From: Deinococcus sp. KSM4-11
GTDB lineage: Bacteria > Deinococcota > Deinococci > Deinococcales > Deinococcaceae
Assembly (NCBI RefSeq): GCF_004801415.1
Contig: NZ_SSNX01000005.1
Coordinates: forward strand, 248,001-312,000
Length of the DNA stretch: 64,000 nt
Reading direction: 5' to 3'
Shown here: in pieces, positions 9,336-21,800 of the stretch
Layout of the letters: every line of letters begins with the position of its first letter
Numbering within the stretch: the stretch's first letter is position 1
Made by a program: the position numbers and the translations under genes
The notes under the pieces: model-generated
What the model saw: only the letters and a program-made list of their open reading frames with translations
What the model was told of the DNA's origin: nothing
Databases searched by the model: none

Positions 9336-10085
9336 TCAGGGAATGAGGCGCGTTCCCGCTTCGCCGCGGGCGGCGGCGGCGAGCACGCCCGCCGTCATGC
9401 CGCTGGCGATGGTGGCAAACGGCGCTCCCCGGTCGAGCGCATCCAGCGCGGCCTGCACCTTGGGGATCATGCCGCCCGCAATCCAGCCCGCCGCGATGCC
9501 GCCCTCGGCCTCGGCGCGCGTTAGGGTGGCTGCGCGGCTGGCCGGGTCGGGGAACGCGCGGTAGACGCCGTCCACATCGGTCAGGAACACGATGCCCTCG
9601 TGCAACGCGCCCGCGACCGCGCCGGCGGCCGTGTCGGCGTTCACGTTCAGGGCGTCCCCGTCCGGCCCCACGGCAATGCACCCCAGGACCGGCGTGATCC
9701 CGGCCCCCAGCAGGGTGCGCAGCAGGTCGGCGTTCACGCCGGTCACGCGCCCCACCCGGCCCAGCTCCGGGTCGAGCACCTCGGCGCGCAGCAGGCCGCT
9801 GTCCCGGCCCATCAGTCCGACCGCCTGCCCCACGTCCTGGGACAGCTGCTTGTTCAGCTGACACAGGGCCATCTCCACGATGTCCATCGCTTCCGGCGTG
9901 GTCACGCGCAGGCCGCCCCGGAAGCCGCTGGTCACGCCACGCGCGGCGAGTTCGCGCTCGATCACCGGCCCGCCCCCGTGCACGACCACGACCGGCATCT
10001 CCGACCGCAGCGCGGCGATCTCCGAGGCGACCGCGCGCCGCAACTCAAGGCTTTTCATGGCGTTGCCACCGTACTTCACGATCAT
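9336..10085 (-). CDS. argB: acetylglutamate kinase
   Basis: Amino-acid kinase family enzyme that phosphorylates N-acetyl-L-glutamate in arginine synthesis. 249 residues, standard length. Signatures are VKYGGNAM at the N-terminus, [33 protein letters not shown] and FLTDVDGVY. In the Deinococcus-Thermus group a related kinase (LysZ) works in lysine synthesis through aminoadipate, and sequence reading alone does not fully separate the two. Start ATG 10085 has TACCAT (10092-10097) six bases upstream. No other arg gene is nearby. Confidence 0.9.
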   Translation of the reverse strand: MIVKYGGNAMKSLELRRAVASEIAALRSEMPVVVVHGGGPVIERELAARGVTSGFRGGLRVTTPEAMDIVEMALCQLNKQLSQDVGQAVGLMGRDSGLLRAEVLDPELGRVGRVTGVNADLLRTLLGAGITPVLGCIAVGPDGDALNVNADTAAGAVAGALHEGIVFLTDVDGVYRAFPDPASRAATLTRAEAEGGIAAGWIAGGMIPKVQAALDALDRGAPFATIASGMTAGVLAAAARGEAGTRLIP

Positions 10086-10147
10086 GCCGCTATGGTAGTG
10101 GCTGACCGGGTGCAGTGAGTCCTGCGTTGTAACCCGCGCCCTGGGGG

Positions 10148-10612
10148 ATGACCATGGATGACGCCACGAAGCACATCGTCTGGCAGCAGTGCGCCGCGGC
10201 GCTGGGCATGCTGGAGCACGCGGTGCGGGCCTGTCCGGACGACCTGTGGCACGACCCGGCCGAGCCTCGATTCGCAGTGCTGGTGTGGCACTGCCTGGAC
10301 GCGCTCGACCGCTACCTGGAGCGCGTGGTGACTGATTTCCCCTCGCCGGAGCCGTTCACGTCCCTCTCCGCCGCGCCCGTCCCGCTGACCCAGGTGCCCA
10401 CCTACGGACGCGATGACCTGCTGCTCTACCTGGCGCATGGCCGCCGCAAGGCCGGGGCCGCGCTGGAACTGGTGGGCACGGATCATCCGCAGGCGACGCT
10501 GGCCTTCGAGCTGCTGGTGTACAACACCCGCCACATCCAGCACCACACCGGACAGCTGTATCTGATCCTGAGGCAGAGGGGTGGCTCGGTGCCGCCTTGG
10601 ATCGGGAAGTAA
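10148..10612 (+). CDS. DinB family protein
   Basis: 154-residue DinB/YfiT-fold protein. The three histidines expected for the metal site are visible: His48 in [13 protein letters not shown] and His129 with His132 or His133 in [12 protein letters not shown]. Such proteins are compact helical bundles, some of them mycothiol- or bacillithiol-dependent transferases; the function here is unknown. ATG 10148 (MTMDD) is preceded by a run of G; ATG 10154 is an alternative. It lies alone between divergent argB and convergent pilT. Confidence 0.87.
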   Translation: MTMDDATKHIVWQQCAAALGMLEHAVRACPDDLWHDPAEPRFAVLVWHCLDALDRYLERVVTDFPSPEPFTSLSAAPVPLTQVPTYGRDDLLLYLAHGRRKAGAALELVGTDHPQATLAFELLVYNTRHIQHHTGQLYLILRQRGGSVPPWIGK

Positions 10613-10675
10613 ACGGACGACGACAGGGGGCCAGGAGCGGATCATCCTGGCCCTCTGACCTGTCCTCTGGCTGGA

Positions 10676-11752
<1,077 letters not shown>

Positions 11753-11909
11753 CTTGCGCTCAGCGTAGGGAGGGTGCTCTTACAGAACTCTCTGTGGGAC
11801 GGGGCTCCATCCGGCGATGCTGGCCGTGATCACGGCGTAACCGAGGAATCCGCGGGGGCCATACCCCCAGCGGCGGGCCCAGTACCCCCACCGGCGGGAG
11901 GAGATGACT

Positions 11910-12509
11910 TCAGGACGCGGCGCGTTCCGGCACGCTGTGGGTTTCCTGTCCACCCCGCAGCCGGCGGCTTTCCAGATCCGCGTGCTGCGTCAGGTAGCGC
12001 AGCCACGCCTTCGCGGTCAGTGGCCCCAGACTGTTGTGCTCGACGGTCACGTCGTCCTGCGGCGGGTGCCGGTGCAGGTTCCGGGTCAGCTCGACCGTCC
12101 CCGCCCGCGTGCTGGACAGCAGCCCCCGCAGTTCATCCATGCTCAGGGTGGCAGGGGGGCGGTAGGCCGGAGACTCGTCTTTCACGAATGGCCGCTCGCC
12201 CAAGGCCACCCGCAGGCGGTTCTGCCCCCAGCGTTCGATGGTGATGATGTGCGCGAGCACCTCGCGGTTGGCAGGCGTGTCCGAGGCCCGCGCGGCCCGG
12301 CCCGCGAGGTGGTTCCCGGCGCGTTCCAAGCTCTGCGCGAGGTCCGTGTACGAGCTGCGGCCGGCGGGCGCTTCCAGGACGCGCGCCACCACGAAATCCT
12401 TCACGTCGCCCTTGCGCTGCCGGGCGAGGTAGGCCGCGCCGGCCGCCACGCCGACCCCCGCGACCGTCAGGATGGTAGGCACCAAGAGTTTGCTGCGGGA
12501 GGACGTCAT
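11910..12509 (-). CDS. membrane-anchored DinB-superfamily protein
   Basis: 199 residues with an N-terminal membrane helix (LLVPTILTVAGVGVAAGAAYLA) and a cytoplasmic or external helical domain. The second half (MDELRGLLSSTRAGTVELTRNL, then NSLGPLTAKAWLRYLTQHADLESRRL) has the spacing of a DinB_2 four-helix bundle. An earlier helix carries VLAHIITIERWGQNRLRVAL. It is downstream of the cyclo-ligase-like gene with 25 bases between them, so the two are probably one transcript. TACTGT is five bases before ATG 12509. Function unknown; the DinB call is moderately secure. Confidence 0.7.
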   Translation of the reverse strand: MTSSRSKLLVPTILTVAGVGVAAGAAYLARQRKGDVKDFVVARVLEAPAGRSSYTDLAQSLERAGNHLAGRAARASDTPANREVLAHIITIERWGQNRLRVALGERPFVKDESPAYRPPATLSMDELRGLLSSTRAGTVELTRNLHRHPPQDDVTVEHNSLGPLTAKAWLRYLTQHADLESRRLRGGQETHSVPERAAS

Positions 12510-12534
12510 GCCCCACAGTACGCGCCACGCGCGT

Positions 12535-13158
12535 TCAGGGTTCCGAGTCGGGCGCGGGCGTTCGCACTCCGATCACCCCGCCGGGCGTCCCGATCAGCGC
12601 CACCCGCGAGTCCGCCGCGCAGGGCAGAACCGGCGTCATCATCAGCGGGTGGGCCAGCGTGAACTCCGGGAGGCCCAGCTTCAGGCCGCGCGCTGCCCAG
12701 CCGAAGCCCTTGCCGAGGCGCTGTCCGGCATCGTCCACGGCCACGCAGGCGATCACGGCTCCCTGGGCGCCCTCGGGGCGGCGGACGGCCTCGCCCACGT
12801 GCGGCATGGCCGAGAGCCGCGCGCCCGCCGGATCCGTGAGCCGCCAGTACCAGCCTTCTTTCTTCTGGTGCGGCACGTACAGGATCACGCCCGCCTGCAG
12901 GGCCAGCTTCCGCAGCGGCTGGAGGGCACGTTCCGGCCCCACGATCAGCACCCGCAGGGCCGCCACGTCCGGGTGGGTCAGCAGGGCCTGTGCGGCGGGG
13001 CGTGCGCCCTTGAAGTTCGGGTGGTGGCCGTGTGGAGGCAGCGGATAGCCGCAGGCATGGGCACGCAGCAGGGCCGTCCACACCTGCTCGCGGTACGCAC
13101 CGGCCGTCACGGGAGGGTGCGGCAGGAGCGGGGGAGACGGGGCCGGCGCCACGGTCAT
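12535..13158 (-). CDS. 5-formyltetrahydrofolate cyclo-ligase family protein
   Basis: 207-residue protein of the MTHFS/MTHFSD type. The diagnostic block is PHGHHPNFKGARPAAQAL, followed by ILYVPHQKKEGWYWRLTD and a C-terminal GFGWAARGLKLGLPEFTLAHP region that corresponds to the Gly-rich substrate loop. True cyclo-ligases convert 5-formyl-THF to 5,10-methenyl-THF with ATP. This version resembles the divergent MTHFSD branch, so catalytic activity is inferred, not shown. TACGGT lies five bases before ATG 13158. Likely first gene of an operon with the DinB-like membrane protein. Confidence 0.8.
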   Translation of the reverse strand: MTVAPAPSPPLLPHPPVTAGAYREQVWTALLRAHACGYPLPPHGHHPNFKGARPAAQALLTHPDVAALRVLIVGPERALQPLRKLALQAGVILYVPHQKKEGWYWRLTDPAGARLSAMPHVGEAVRRPEGAQGAVIACVAVDDAGQRLGKGFGWAARGLKLGLPEFTLAHPLMMTPVLPCAADSRVALIGTPGGVIGVRTPAPDSEP

Positions 13159-13229
13159 GCCCCACCGTAGCGTGCCGCCCGGCTGGCCGGGTACAGTGAC
13201 TCATCTTCGAGCGCCAAGTGGAGGTTCAC

Positions 13230-13712
13230 GTGACGAATTCCCTGCTGCCCCGCCCCGTTCTGGTTCTGCTGACCCTGAGTACCCTGTCGGGGAGCGCCCT
13301 GGCCGACCGCACACCGGCCAACCTCAAGGCCTTCAAGACCGTGTGCGTGAATGCCGGGTACCACGAGCAGGACAAGGAGAACGACGCGATCCGCACCAAG
13401 CTGATCCAGCGGATCTACGACGCGCTCGACGCCGCCAAGATCGCGGTCGCGGACTCGCCCTGCCAGCCCAAGGGTCTGAGCAGCACCGGACAGCTGAACC
13501 TGTACTTCGATTTCACGACCACCACCGACGGCAAGACCTTCGACGGCACCCTGGAAGGCTGGCTCACCAAGGACGGCACCTACGACAGCGTCACGCTGTG
13601 GCAGGACAACATCTTCGGCTCGCTGGACGTGGGCGGAGGTGCGCTCGAAGCGGCGGACGTGCTGGATGAACTGGTGGGCGGCTTCGTGAAGGACTGGCAG
13701 GGCGTCCACTGA
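13230..13712 (+). CDS. hypothetical secreted protein
   Basis: 160 residues, not recognised. A signal peptide is clear (hydrophobic PVLVLLTLSTLSGSALA, cleavage after ALA). The mature part has two Cys (in KTVCVNAG and DSPCQPK) that could form a disulfide, and a beta-rich region LNLYFDFTTTTDGKTF then WQDNIFGSLDVGGG. GTG 13230 is preferred over the in-frame GTG 13218 because GGAGG at 13220-13224 lies five bases before it and overlaps the earlier codon. It is followed after 32 bases by the nitrilase-family gene, which has its own promoter box. Confidence 0.72.
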   Translation: MTNSLLPRPVLVLLTLSTLSGSALADRTPANLKAFKTVCVNAGYHEQDKENDAIRTKLIQRIYDALDAAKIAVADSPCQPKGLSSTGQLNLYFDFTTTTDGKTFDGTLEGWLTKDGTYDSVTLWQDNIFGSLDVGGGALEAADVLDELVGGFVKDWQGVH

Positions 13713-13744
13713 GACCGGGCTGGCCCCGCCGCTAGACTGCCGGC

Positions 13745-14656
13745 ATGACGGTCATCCGAGTGGCAGTGGCAGCGTACCCGGTGGAGTTCCACCCGGACTG
13801 GGCCGCGTACGAGGCGAAAGTGGAGCGGTGGATGCAGGACGCCGCCGGCCAGGGCGCGACCCTGCTGGTCTTCCCGGAGTACGGAGCGCTGGAACTCGTC
13901 AGCCTGCTGCCGCCGGAACTGCACCACGACGTCCTGGGCATGCGGCCCGAGTTGCAGGCCCTGCTGCCCGCGTTCCTGGCGCTCCACACCCGTCTGGCCC
14001 GGCAGCACGGCGTGTGCCTCGTGGCCGCGAGTTTCCCGGTCGCGCACGCGGACGGTTTCGTGAACCGTGCGTACGTGATCGGCCCGGACGGCGCGGTCTC
14101 CTGGCAGGACAAACTGATGATGACCCGCTTCGAGGCCGAGGAATGGCACATCATGCCTGGCCACGGGGTGCGCGTGTTCGACCTGGGTGGTGTGAAGTTC
14201 GGAATCGCCATCTGCTACGACAGTGAATTCCCGCCGCTCGCCCGCACGCTCGCGGAGGCAGGCGCGGAGCTGCTGATCGTGCCCTCGTTCACCGGTTCGC
14301 GGCGCGGCTACACCCGCGTGCGGGTGGGCAGCATGGCCCGTGCCCTGGAGGGCCAGCTGTACGCCCTGCACGCTCCGCTGATCGCGGACGCCATGTGGAG
14401 CTACGCCGTCGAGGACGCGCACGGCATGGCGGCCATCTACGCGCCGTCGGACGATGGACTGCCGGAGGATGGCGTGGTCGCCCAGGGTGCGTGGAACGGA
14501 ACCGGCTGGCTGGTGCACGACCTCGACCTGGGCCTCACCCGGAACGTGCGCGTGGATGGGCATGTCCTGAACTGGCGGGATCGGGTGGCCGCCCAGGAAC
14601 GCCCCACCACGCCCGAGACGGTCATCCTGGCGATGCCCGACCGCGTCCGTGGCTGA
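13745..14656 (+). CDS. nitrilase-superfamily carbon-nitrogen hydrolase
   Basis: 303-residue amidohydrolase with the complete catalytic triad: Glu45 in VFPEYGALE, Lys123 in [11 protein letters not shown] and Cys157 in [12 protein letters not shown]. The family hydrolyses amide or nitrile C-N bonds, and this branch is often annotated as omega-amidase or N-carbamoylputrescine-type; the substrate cannot be named from sequence. TAGACT (13733-13738) is six bases upstream of ATG 13745. The next gene, a GNAT, overlaps by eight bases, implying coupled translation. Confidence 0.9.
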   Translation: MTVIRVAVAAYPVEFHPDWAAYEAKVERWMQDAAGQGATLLVFPEYGALELVSLLPPELHHDVLGMRPELQALLPAFLALHTRLARQHGVCLVAASFPVAHADGFVNRAYVIGPDGAVSWQDKLMMTRFEAEEWHIMPGHGVRVFDLGGVKFGIAICYDSEFPPLARTLAEAGAELLIVPSFTGSRRGYTRVRVGSMARALEGQLYALHAPLIADAMWSYAVEDAHGMAAIYAPSDDGLPEDGVVAQGAWNGTGWLVHDLDLGLTRNVRVDGHVLNWRDRVAAQERPTTPETVILAMPDRVRG

Positions 14657-15176
14657 GCACTCCGCGCCGGTGGGCGTGAGCGTCCGCCCCCTGACCGCTG
14701 CCGACGCTGCCGCGTACCGCGAGGTGCGTCTGGCTGCCCTACGCGCCGACCCGCCCGCCTTCCTGACCACTGCCGACGAGTTCGCGGCCAGGCCACTTGA
14801 CGAGGTGGCGGCCCGCTTGCACCCCAACGCGCAGGCCGTGACCCTCGGTGCATTCGTGGACGGTACGCTGGTCGGCCTGCTGACCCTGGCGCGCGAGGAG
14901 GCCGCGATCATGGCGCACCGCGTGAACGTGTACGGCGTGTCGGTCGCGCCCGCCGCCCGTGGGCGCGGTGTGGGGGACGCGCTGGTGCGCGCCGCCATCC
15001 AGCACGCGGAAACATGGCCCGGCGTGACCATCCTCGTCCTCGCCGTCATGGACACCCAGGCGGCGGCCCGGCGGCTGTACGAACGCCACGGCTTCCGCGT
15101 GTGGGGACGGCAGCCGGACGCCGTGCGCCGGGACGGTCAGGTGCTGGCCGAGGACTGGATGTCGCGGCCTATCTGA
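14649..15176 (+). CDS. GNAT family N-acetyltransferase
   Basis: 175 residues with the GNAT core: N-terminal [20 protein letters not shown], beta-4 [20 protein letters not shown] with the acetyl-CoA-binding RGRGVG loop, and C-terminal [15 protein letters not shown]. It starts at GTG 14649 inside the end of the nitrilase-family gene. The substrate is unknown; coupling suggests it acts on a related amine or amide. Confidence 0.88.
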   Translation: MAEHSAPVGVSVRPLTAADAAAYREVRLAALRADPPAFLTTADEFAARPLDEVAARLHPNAQAVTLGAFVDGTLVGLLTLAREEAAIMAHRVNVYGVSVAPAARGRGVGDALVRAAIQHAETWPGVTILVLAVMDTQAAARRLYERHGFRVWGRQPDAVRRDGQVLAEDWMSRPI

Positions 15177-15264
15177 ACGGGCGGCCAGGTCCCGGCCGGG
15201 GTCATTGCGCCAAGTGGCTGAAATCGTCGGCGCGCGGAGCGGCGGGGGCGCTATCATGAACGGT

Positions 15265-16017
<753 letters not shown>

Positions 16018-16018
16018 G

Positions 16019-16954
16019 ATGTCGCTCCCCACGACCCTGCACCCGCAGGTGCTGGAACAGGCTGGGGCCTTCGGTGGCAACGCCCTGCTGCTCAGCGGCC
16101 CGGCCCGTGTGGGCAAACTCGGTGTGGCCCTGGCCATTGCTGCCGCACAGAACTGCTCCGGCCCGCGTGGCCCCGGCGGCGAGGCCTGCGGCGCATGCCC
16201 GTCGTGCCGGGCCCTGAGTGCCCGCAGTCACCCGGACGTGCTGCACGTCGAGCCGCGCGCCACGACCGCCACCGGCAAGGCCGCCCGGCGCAAGCTGATT
16301 CCCATCGGCGCGATCCTGGAAGCCCGCGATAAGGCCCACGAGTTCGAAGTGCACGTGTTCGAATTCCTGGAGGTGCGCCCCACCCACCGGCGCCGCGTGG
16401 TGATCGTGAACGGCGCGGAATACCTGGGCGCCGAGTCCGCGAACGCCCTGCTGAAACTGGTGGAGGAACCCCCGCACGGCGCGCTGTTCCTGTTCCTGGC
16501 CGAGGACGTGCGCGCGGTGCTGCCCACCATCGTGAGCCGCAGCGCCCGCCTGGGCGTGACGCCCGCCAGCGACCGCGCCCTGGAACACGCCCTGACCCGT
16601 GCCGGGCACACCCCGGAACCCGAGCTCATCGAATTCGCTGCCGGACGCGCCGGCGTGCTGGACGACCTGGAAAAGATCCGGACGGCCCTACAGGACGCCC
16701 GTGACCTTGGTGCCGCCCTGCCCGACGGCCTGCTTCCGGCCCTGGAGGCCGCCGAGGCCCTGGAAAAGCGCTTCGACCCGGCGTGGCACCCGGAGACCCT
16801 GCGCTTCACCTGGCGGCATCATCCGGCCCACCAGCGGGCCCGCGCAGACAGCGCCCTGGACGCCCTGCAAGGTGCGCTCGAGGCCTACGCCAGCCCCAGC
16901 CTCGCCTTTCAGGTCTTCGCACTCGCCTTGCGGGATGCCTTCGAACTGACGTAG
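16019..16954 (+). CDS. holB: DNA polymerase III delta' subunit
   Basis: Clamp-loader stator subunit, 311 residues. AAA+ fold with [27 protein letters not shown] (sensor and SRC-type region) and [22 protein letters not shown]. Four cysteines (46, 57, 60, 63; CGACPSC) form the structural zinc module of bacterial clamp-loader subunits. The P-loop region reads GPARVGKLG, where Leu replaces the Ser/Thr after the Lys; delta' does not need to hydrolyse ATP, so this fits the family. ATG 16019 directly follows the metallophosphoesterase stop. Confidence is high. Confidence 0.9.
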   Translation: MSLPTTLHPQVLEQAGAFGGNALLLSGPARVGKLGVALAIAAAQNCSGPRGPGGEACGACPSCRALSARSHPDVLHVEPRATTATGKAARRKLIPIGAILEARDKAHEFEVHVFEFLEVRPTHRRRVVIVNGAEYLGAESANALLKLVEEPPHGALFLFLAEDVRAVLPTIVSRSARLGVTPASDRALEHALTRAGHTPEPELIEFAAGRAGVLDDLEKIRTALQDARDLGAALPDGLLPALEAAEALEKRFDPAWHPETLRFTWRHHPAHQRARADSALDALQGALEAYASPSLAFQVFALALRDAFELT

Positions 16955-17132
16955 GGCATGCCGCTGACGGCCGAGTAGAGCGAAGAAATCCCGTGCTGGA
17001 GTGCGTGCAAGCGGAACTGGCTGGGTGCGTCTCCGATTCGACGGAACACCCTTAGCCCTGCTGTCCACCGTACAGCTCAAGTGTCGAGTTACACGTCTTT
17101 TTCGCCCTTGATTCGACAGGTGCCGACAGCCC

Positions 17133-17798
17133 CTAGGGCGTGAAGAGTCTCCACTGCCCTTCGGAGACCACCTCGACACGGCCTCCCTGCACCTTGATCG
17201 CGGTCTGGTCGTCGATTCCATAGGTTGGCACGGGCACCTCGGCGGCCATTCGCTCCACTTTGGCTGAGGCACTTTCCGGGTGGTTCTTGTGATCCAGGTG
17301 CGGAAGCAGGGCAAAGTCTACCAGTCCCAGCCCCTGATCGATGACGAAGGGCTTCTCCGGATCGTCGTACGTCTCGCCGAAGACAGGGGCCGTCACCATA
17401 CTGCCGGCGCTCACCCCCACGTAGACCTTCTCGCGGAGCGACGGCAGGAGGTCGGCCAGCCCGGACTCCCTCATCCAGCGGCACAGGTACCAGACGTCAC
17501 CGCCGTACACCAGCAGGGCGTCCGCCTCCTCGACGGCGGCGATCCAGTACTCCTTCTTGATGCTGGGCAGGGCCGTGAGTTCCAGCACGCCCAGCGACTT
17601 CCACCCCAACTCGACCAGGGGGTTGGCGGTCGCGCCGCTAAGGAACCGGTAGGCCATGGTCGGCCCACCGGGGAAGGGCAGGATCGCAGTGGGAATGCAC
17701 AGGGCGCTGGCCTCGGCAATCGGTTTACCCAGCAGGTCGACCAGTGCGCCCTGGATACTGGGGTTCTTGATCCCGGCAGACGTGAGCAGGAAATTCAC
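17133..17798 (-). CDS. peptidase E-like protein (S51, class I glutamine amidotransferase fold)
   Basis: 221 residues. Nucleophile Ser130 in VYVGVSAGSMV sits at the elbow typical of S51 peptidases such as PepE (dipeptidase for Asp-X) or cyanophycinase-like enzymes. HLDHKNHPES supplies the candidate His. LLVYGGDVWYLC is the conserved Gly-Gly strand. GTG 17798 is chosen because AAGGAG (17806-17811) lies seven bases upstream; the longer in-frame extension up to 18017 looks non-coding. The upstream region contains TACACT, a possible -10, about 70 bases before the start. Convergent with holB. Confidence 0.83.
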   Translation of the reverse strand: MNFLLTSAGIKNPSIQGALVDLLGKPIAEASALCIPTAILPFPGGPTMAYRFLSGATANPLVELGWKSLGVLELTALPSIKKEYWIAAVEEADALLVYGGDVWYLCRWMRESGLADLLPSLREKVYVGVSAGSMVTAPVFGETYDDPEKPFVIDQGLGLVDFALLPHLDHKNHPESASAKVERMAAEVPVPTYGIDDQTAIKVQGGRVEVVSEGQWRLFTP

Positions 17799-17985
17799 CG
17801 TTCTTCTCCTTGGTACGAGTGGCCCTGATGGGAGCATGGAGCCAGCGGGTGTTCCTGCTCCTCCGTCAGTGTAGTGCGTTGAGCCACATGGTTTTTTCGC
17901 GTGTGAATGCCGGTCTGCGCGCCGTACTCTTGGAGGCGCGGCGGTGTCATTCCGGTGACAGGGTGGTGCTGATCCGATGTCGGCG

Positions 17986-18729
17986 TTATCCGTCCACCAG
18001 GTGCGACGCGACGGCAATGTCTCCGTAGACCTCGTCCTGCTGCACGCTGAAGCTGCCCTCCTTGACGCCCTCTAGCAGGGCCGCGAAGTAGGTGGTGCGT
18101 TCGCCCCAGTCCTGGGTGGGCACGCCCCGGAAGGTGAAGGTCCGCAGCCGCCGTCCGAAGGAACGCAGCGCGCCCAGCGCGTCCGCCAGGGTCAGGCGCT
18201 CACGCGACAGCAGCGGCACCTCGACCTGCCGCACGGCGTTCTGCGCGGCCTTCACGAGTTTGGCGAGGCTGCCCTGCGGATTGCGGGGCCGTTCGCGGCG
18301 GGGCAGATTCACGGGCACCGGGCGGCCGGGCAGCAGGCCCTCGCGTTCGCGGCGGCGGGCGGCCAGGAAGCTGACCAGCGCGTCCAGTTCCGCCAGCGCC
18401 TCGACGCCCTGCGTGACCTCATCCAGCAGGTCGTCCGGTTCGGGAGGGAGGTCGTCCGGTTCCGGTGGCGGCAGCAGCAGGCGGGCCTTGAGGGCGATCA
18501 CGCCGGCCAGGGTGGGCAGCACTTCCGGGTGGGTGTCCGCCAGGGTGGCCGGGCCGCCGCCCGTGAGCGCTGAGACCCAGGCCAGCACCTCGCGCGTGAG
18601 GCGCAGCAGGGGCACCTCGCCGGGCAGCACGCGGCCGGTGCGCAGCGCACCAGCCAGGTCGCTCAGGGTGCCGCAAAATGCGGGCAGGGTCACCTGAAAG
18701 GTGCCGGACGGGGCCAGCAGCGTGGTCAC
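17986..18729 (-). CDS. scpA: segregation and condensation protein A
   Basis: Kleisin subunit of the SMC-ScpA-ScpB condensin, needed for chromosome organisation. 247 residues. N-terminal region binds the SMC neck; LAGVIALKARLLLPPPEP is the family's KAR/K..LLLP helix, followed by an acidic-Pro linker. The C-terminal winged helix (FAALLEGVKEGSFSVQQDEVYGDIAV) binds the SMC head. It is 19 bases downstream of trpS, so they are probably one operon. Confidence 0.88.
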   Translation of the reverse strand: MTTLLAPSGTFQVTLPAFCGTLSDLAGALRTGRVLPGEVPLLRLTREVLAWVSALTGGGPATLADTHPEVLPTLAGVIALKARLLLPPPEPDDLPPEPDDLLDEVTQGVEALAELDALVSFLAARRREREGLLPGRPVPVNLPRRERPRNPQGSLAKLVKAAQNAVRQVEVPLLSRERLTLADALGALRSFGRRLRTFTFRGVPTQDWGERTTYFAALLEGVKEGSFSVQQDEVYGDIAVASHLVDG

Positions 18730-18748
18730 GACGGGCGCGCGGTAGGCA

Positions 18749-19747
<999 letters not shown>

Positions 19748-19838
19748 AACCAGGGGATTGTAGCGGTCGGGTGGGCAGGGGCGCAGCGCCGCCCTTACGG
19801 TGCAAGCCAGCCGACGAACCAGAGAAGACAAAGGAAAA

Positions 19839-19865
19839 GGGCGGCCCGCTCACGCGAGGCCGCCC
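19839..19865 (-). terminator. terminator after the SurA/PpiD-like gene
   Basis: Minus strand: 8-bp stem GGGCGGCC/GGCCGCCC (19839-19846 and 19858-19865) with an 11-base loop, followed by TTTTCCTTT. It starts 19 bases after the stop of the 19884-21800 gene. Confidence 0.82.
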
Positions 19866-19883
19866 CGGAAAGGCTGAACAGGT

Positions 19884-21800
19884 TTACTTGGTGGTGGGTG
19901 TGGTCGTGGCCGGTGTGCTGCCTGACGAGGGCGTGCCGGTGGCCGGGGTTCCCGTGGCGGGCGTGGTCGCGCCGCTGCCGGTGGCCGGGGTGGTTGCCTT
20001 GGGCGTGGCCGCCGCGACGCGCTTGGCCTGGGCCGCCAGGACGTCCTTGAGCTTGTCCACGGGCTTGAGCGTGGCGACCTGCGCACTCAGGAACTTCTGG
20101 CCTTCCGCCTGCTTCTTGCTGGCCAGCACCTGCGTCTCGATCTGCGAGCGCACGGCGCTCAGGGGCTGCGTGGCTGCCGCCTTGAGATCCGTCACGTACA
20201 GCACCGAGTAGCGGTCGCCGGACTTCACGACGTCACTCAGGCTGCCCTCGCCGGCGGTGCGCAGGGTCTTGGCCGTGAACACGGCCGCGTTCAGATCCGT
20301 GGCCAGTTTGCCGTCCCCAGCCGTGACGGCGCCGTGTTCGCTGACGGTGCCGCCCGCCTTCGTGGCGGCGCTGGTGAAGGTGCCGCTGCCGTTCCAGCCG
20401 CTGCGGAAGGCCACGGCCTTGGCCTGATCCTTGAAGTTCGCTTCCGACACCGTGCCGCTGGCAGCGGTCTGGAACTGCGACTTGTTCTGATCATAGAACG
20501 CCTGAATATCGGCGTCCGTGACCTTCACGTCGCGGGCCCCGTACGCCGCGAGCCCGGCAGCCACCTCCTGACGGCTGCCCGCCAGGTTCAGGTTCAGCTT
20601 CTGGGCAATGGTCGGCGCGGCGTAGCCCTGGATGAGCTGCTGCATGACCTGGGGCTTGAGAATGCCGTTCACGAGCTGCGCGGCCTGATCGGCCGGCACC
20701 TGCTGGAGCAGCTGGCCGAACTGCTGGTTGTTCACGACCTGTTCCAGCACGTCGGAATACGGGATGTTCTGCCCGGCCACCGTGGCGACGGTGGGGTTCT
20801 CGATCTTCCAGTTGGGATCTTTGAACTCGATCTTCTCGTCTTTTTCCAGTCCCGCGATCCAGCTTTCCAGCGCAGCATTCTTCTTCTGCTCGTTCACGGC
20901 GGTCACGGCGTCGGCCTTGGCGTCCGCGAAGGGTTTCGCGGCGGGGGCCAGGTACTTCTCGACCTTCACGATGTAGAACTTCCCGCCGCTCGACAGGACG
21001 TCCGTCACGCCGCCCTGCGTGAGGGCGAAGGCGGCCGGGCCGACCTCGGTGGGCAGCGCCACCTGCGCCACGGGGCGCGGCGCGCCGTTCTCGATAGGCC
21101 CCAGGGCCCCGCCGCGATCCTTGAAGTCTGCGGCGGCGTTGTTCGTGCTGGCGAGCTGCGCGAAGTCTGCGCCGCCCTTGACCTGCGCCAGCAGCGCGGC
21201 GGCCTTGGCCTTGTCGCTGACCACGATCTGGCGGCCCACGATGCGCGCGTCGCTCTGGAAGGCCTGGGGGTTGAGGTCGTAGTAGGCCTTGACCTCGGCG
21301 TCCGTGGCGGCGGGCGCGGCCTTCTTCAGATCCTCGACCTTGCGCTGGTACGCGAGGCTGGCGCGCACCTGCTCCCGGAAGGAGGCGTCGGTGAAGCCCC
21401 GGCTCTGCAGGGCGTCCGTCCAGGCCTTGTCGTCGGTCAGCTGGTTCTGCTCGCGGATCTTCTTGACGTCCGCGTTCACGTCGTCGCGGCTGACCTTGAT
21501 GTCCTTCACGGCGTCGGTGATCAGCTTCTCGCGCACCTTGCTCTGTACGATGTACGTCTTGAAATCATCGGCCAGAACGCCAGTGTCCGTACTGGCGAGC
21601 ACCTGGTTACCGGCTTTCACGGCCTCGAGTTCCTCCACCGTGACCGTCTGGCCGTTCACGGTGAGGGCCGGCGTGCCCGTCTGCTTGTTGCCGAACAGGG
21701 AGCCACTTTGCAGGGCGGGTGTGAACTGGTAGGCCATGCCGGCCACCAGCAGGATGGCCAGCAGGATCAGCAGACCATTGACGAGCGGTTTACGATTCAC
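19884..21800 (-). CDS. membrane-anchored SurA/PpiD-like peptidyl-prolyl isomerase
   Basis: 638 residues: an N-terminal membrane anchor (LLILLAILLVAGMAYQF), a SurA-type chaperone helical region about 50-180, and a parvulin domain about 185-290 (starts DARIVGRQIVVSD; contains ADFAQLAS and DRGGALGPI). A second helical chaperone-like module follows at about 340-600, with SEHGAVTAGDG as a degenerate second parvulin-like segment. It should assist folding of exported proteins at the outer face of the membrane. The last 45 residues are Thr/Pro/Ala-rich and repetitive (TPATGTPATGTPSSG), probably a wall-spanning or flexible tail. GTG 21800 follows AAAGGAG by five to six bases. Divergent from tRNA-Arg. 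Confidence 0.88.
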   Translation of the reverse strand: MNRKPLVNGLLILLAILLVAGMAYQFTPALQSGSLFGNKQTGTPALTVNGQTVTVEELEAVKAGNQVLASTDTGVLADDFKTYIVQSKVREKLITDAVKDIKVSRDDVNADVKKIREQNQLTDDKAWTDALQSRGFTDASFREQVRASLAYQRKVEDLKKAAPAATDAEVKAYYDLNPQAFQSDARIVGRQIVVSDKAKAAALLAQVKGGADFAQLASTNNAAADFKDRGGALGPIENGAPRPVAQVALPTEVGPAAFALTQGGVTDVLSSGGKFYIVKVEKYLAPAAKPFADAKADAVTAVNEQKKNAALESWIAGLEKDEKIEFKDPNWKIENPTVATVAGQNIPYSDVLEQVVNNQQFGQLLQQVPADQAAQLVNGILKPQVMQQLIQGYAAPTIAQKLNLNLAGSRQEVAAGLAAYGARDVKVTDADIQAFYDQNKSQFQTAASGTVSEANFKDQAKAVAFRSGWNGSGTFTSAATKAGGTVSEHGAVTAGDGKLATDLNAAVFTAKTLRTAGEGSLSDVVKSGDRYSVLYVTDLKAAATQPLSAVRSQIETQVLASKKQAEGQKFLSAQVATLKPVDKLKDVLAAQAKRVAAATPKATTPATGSGATTPATGTPATGTPSSGSTPATTTPTTK

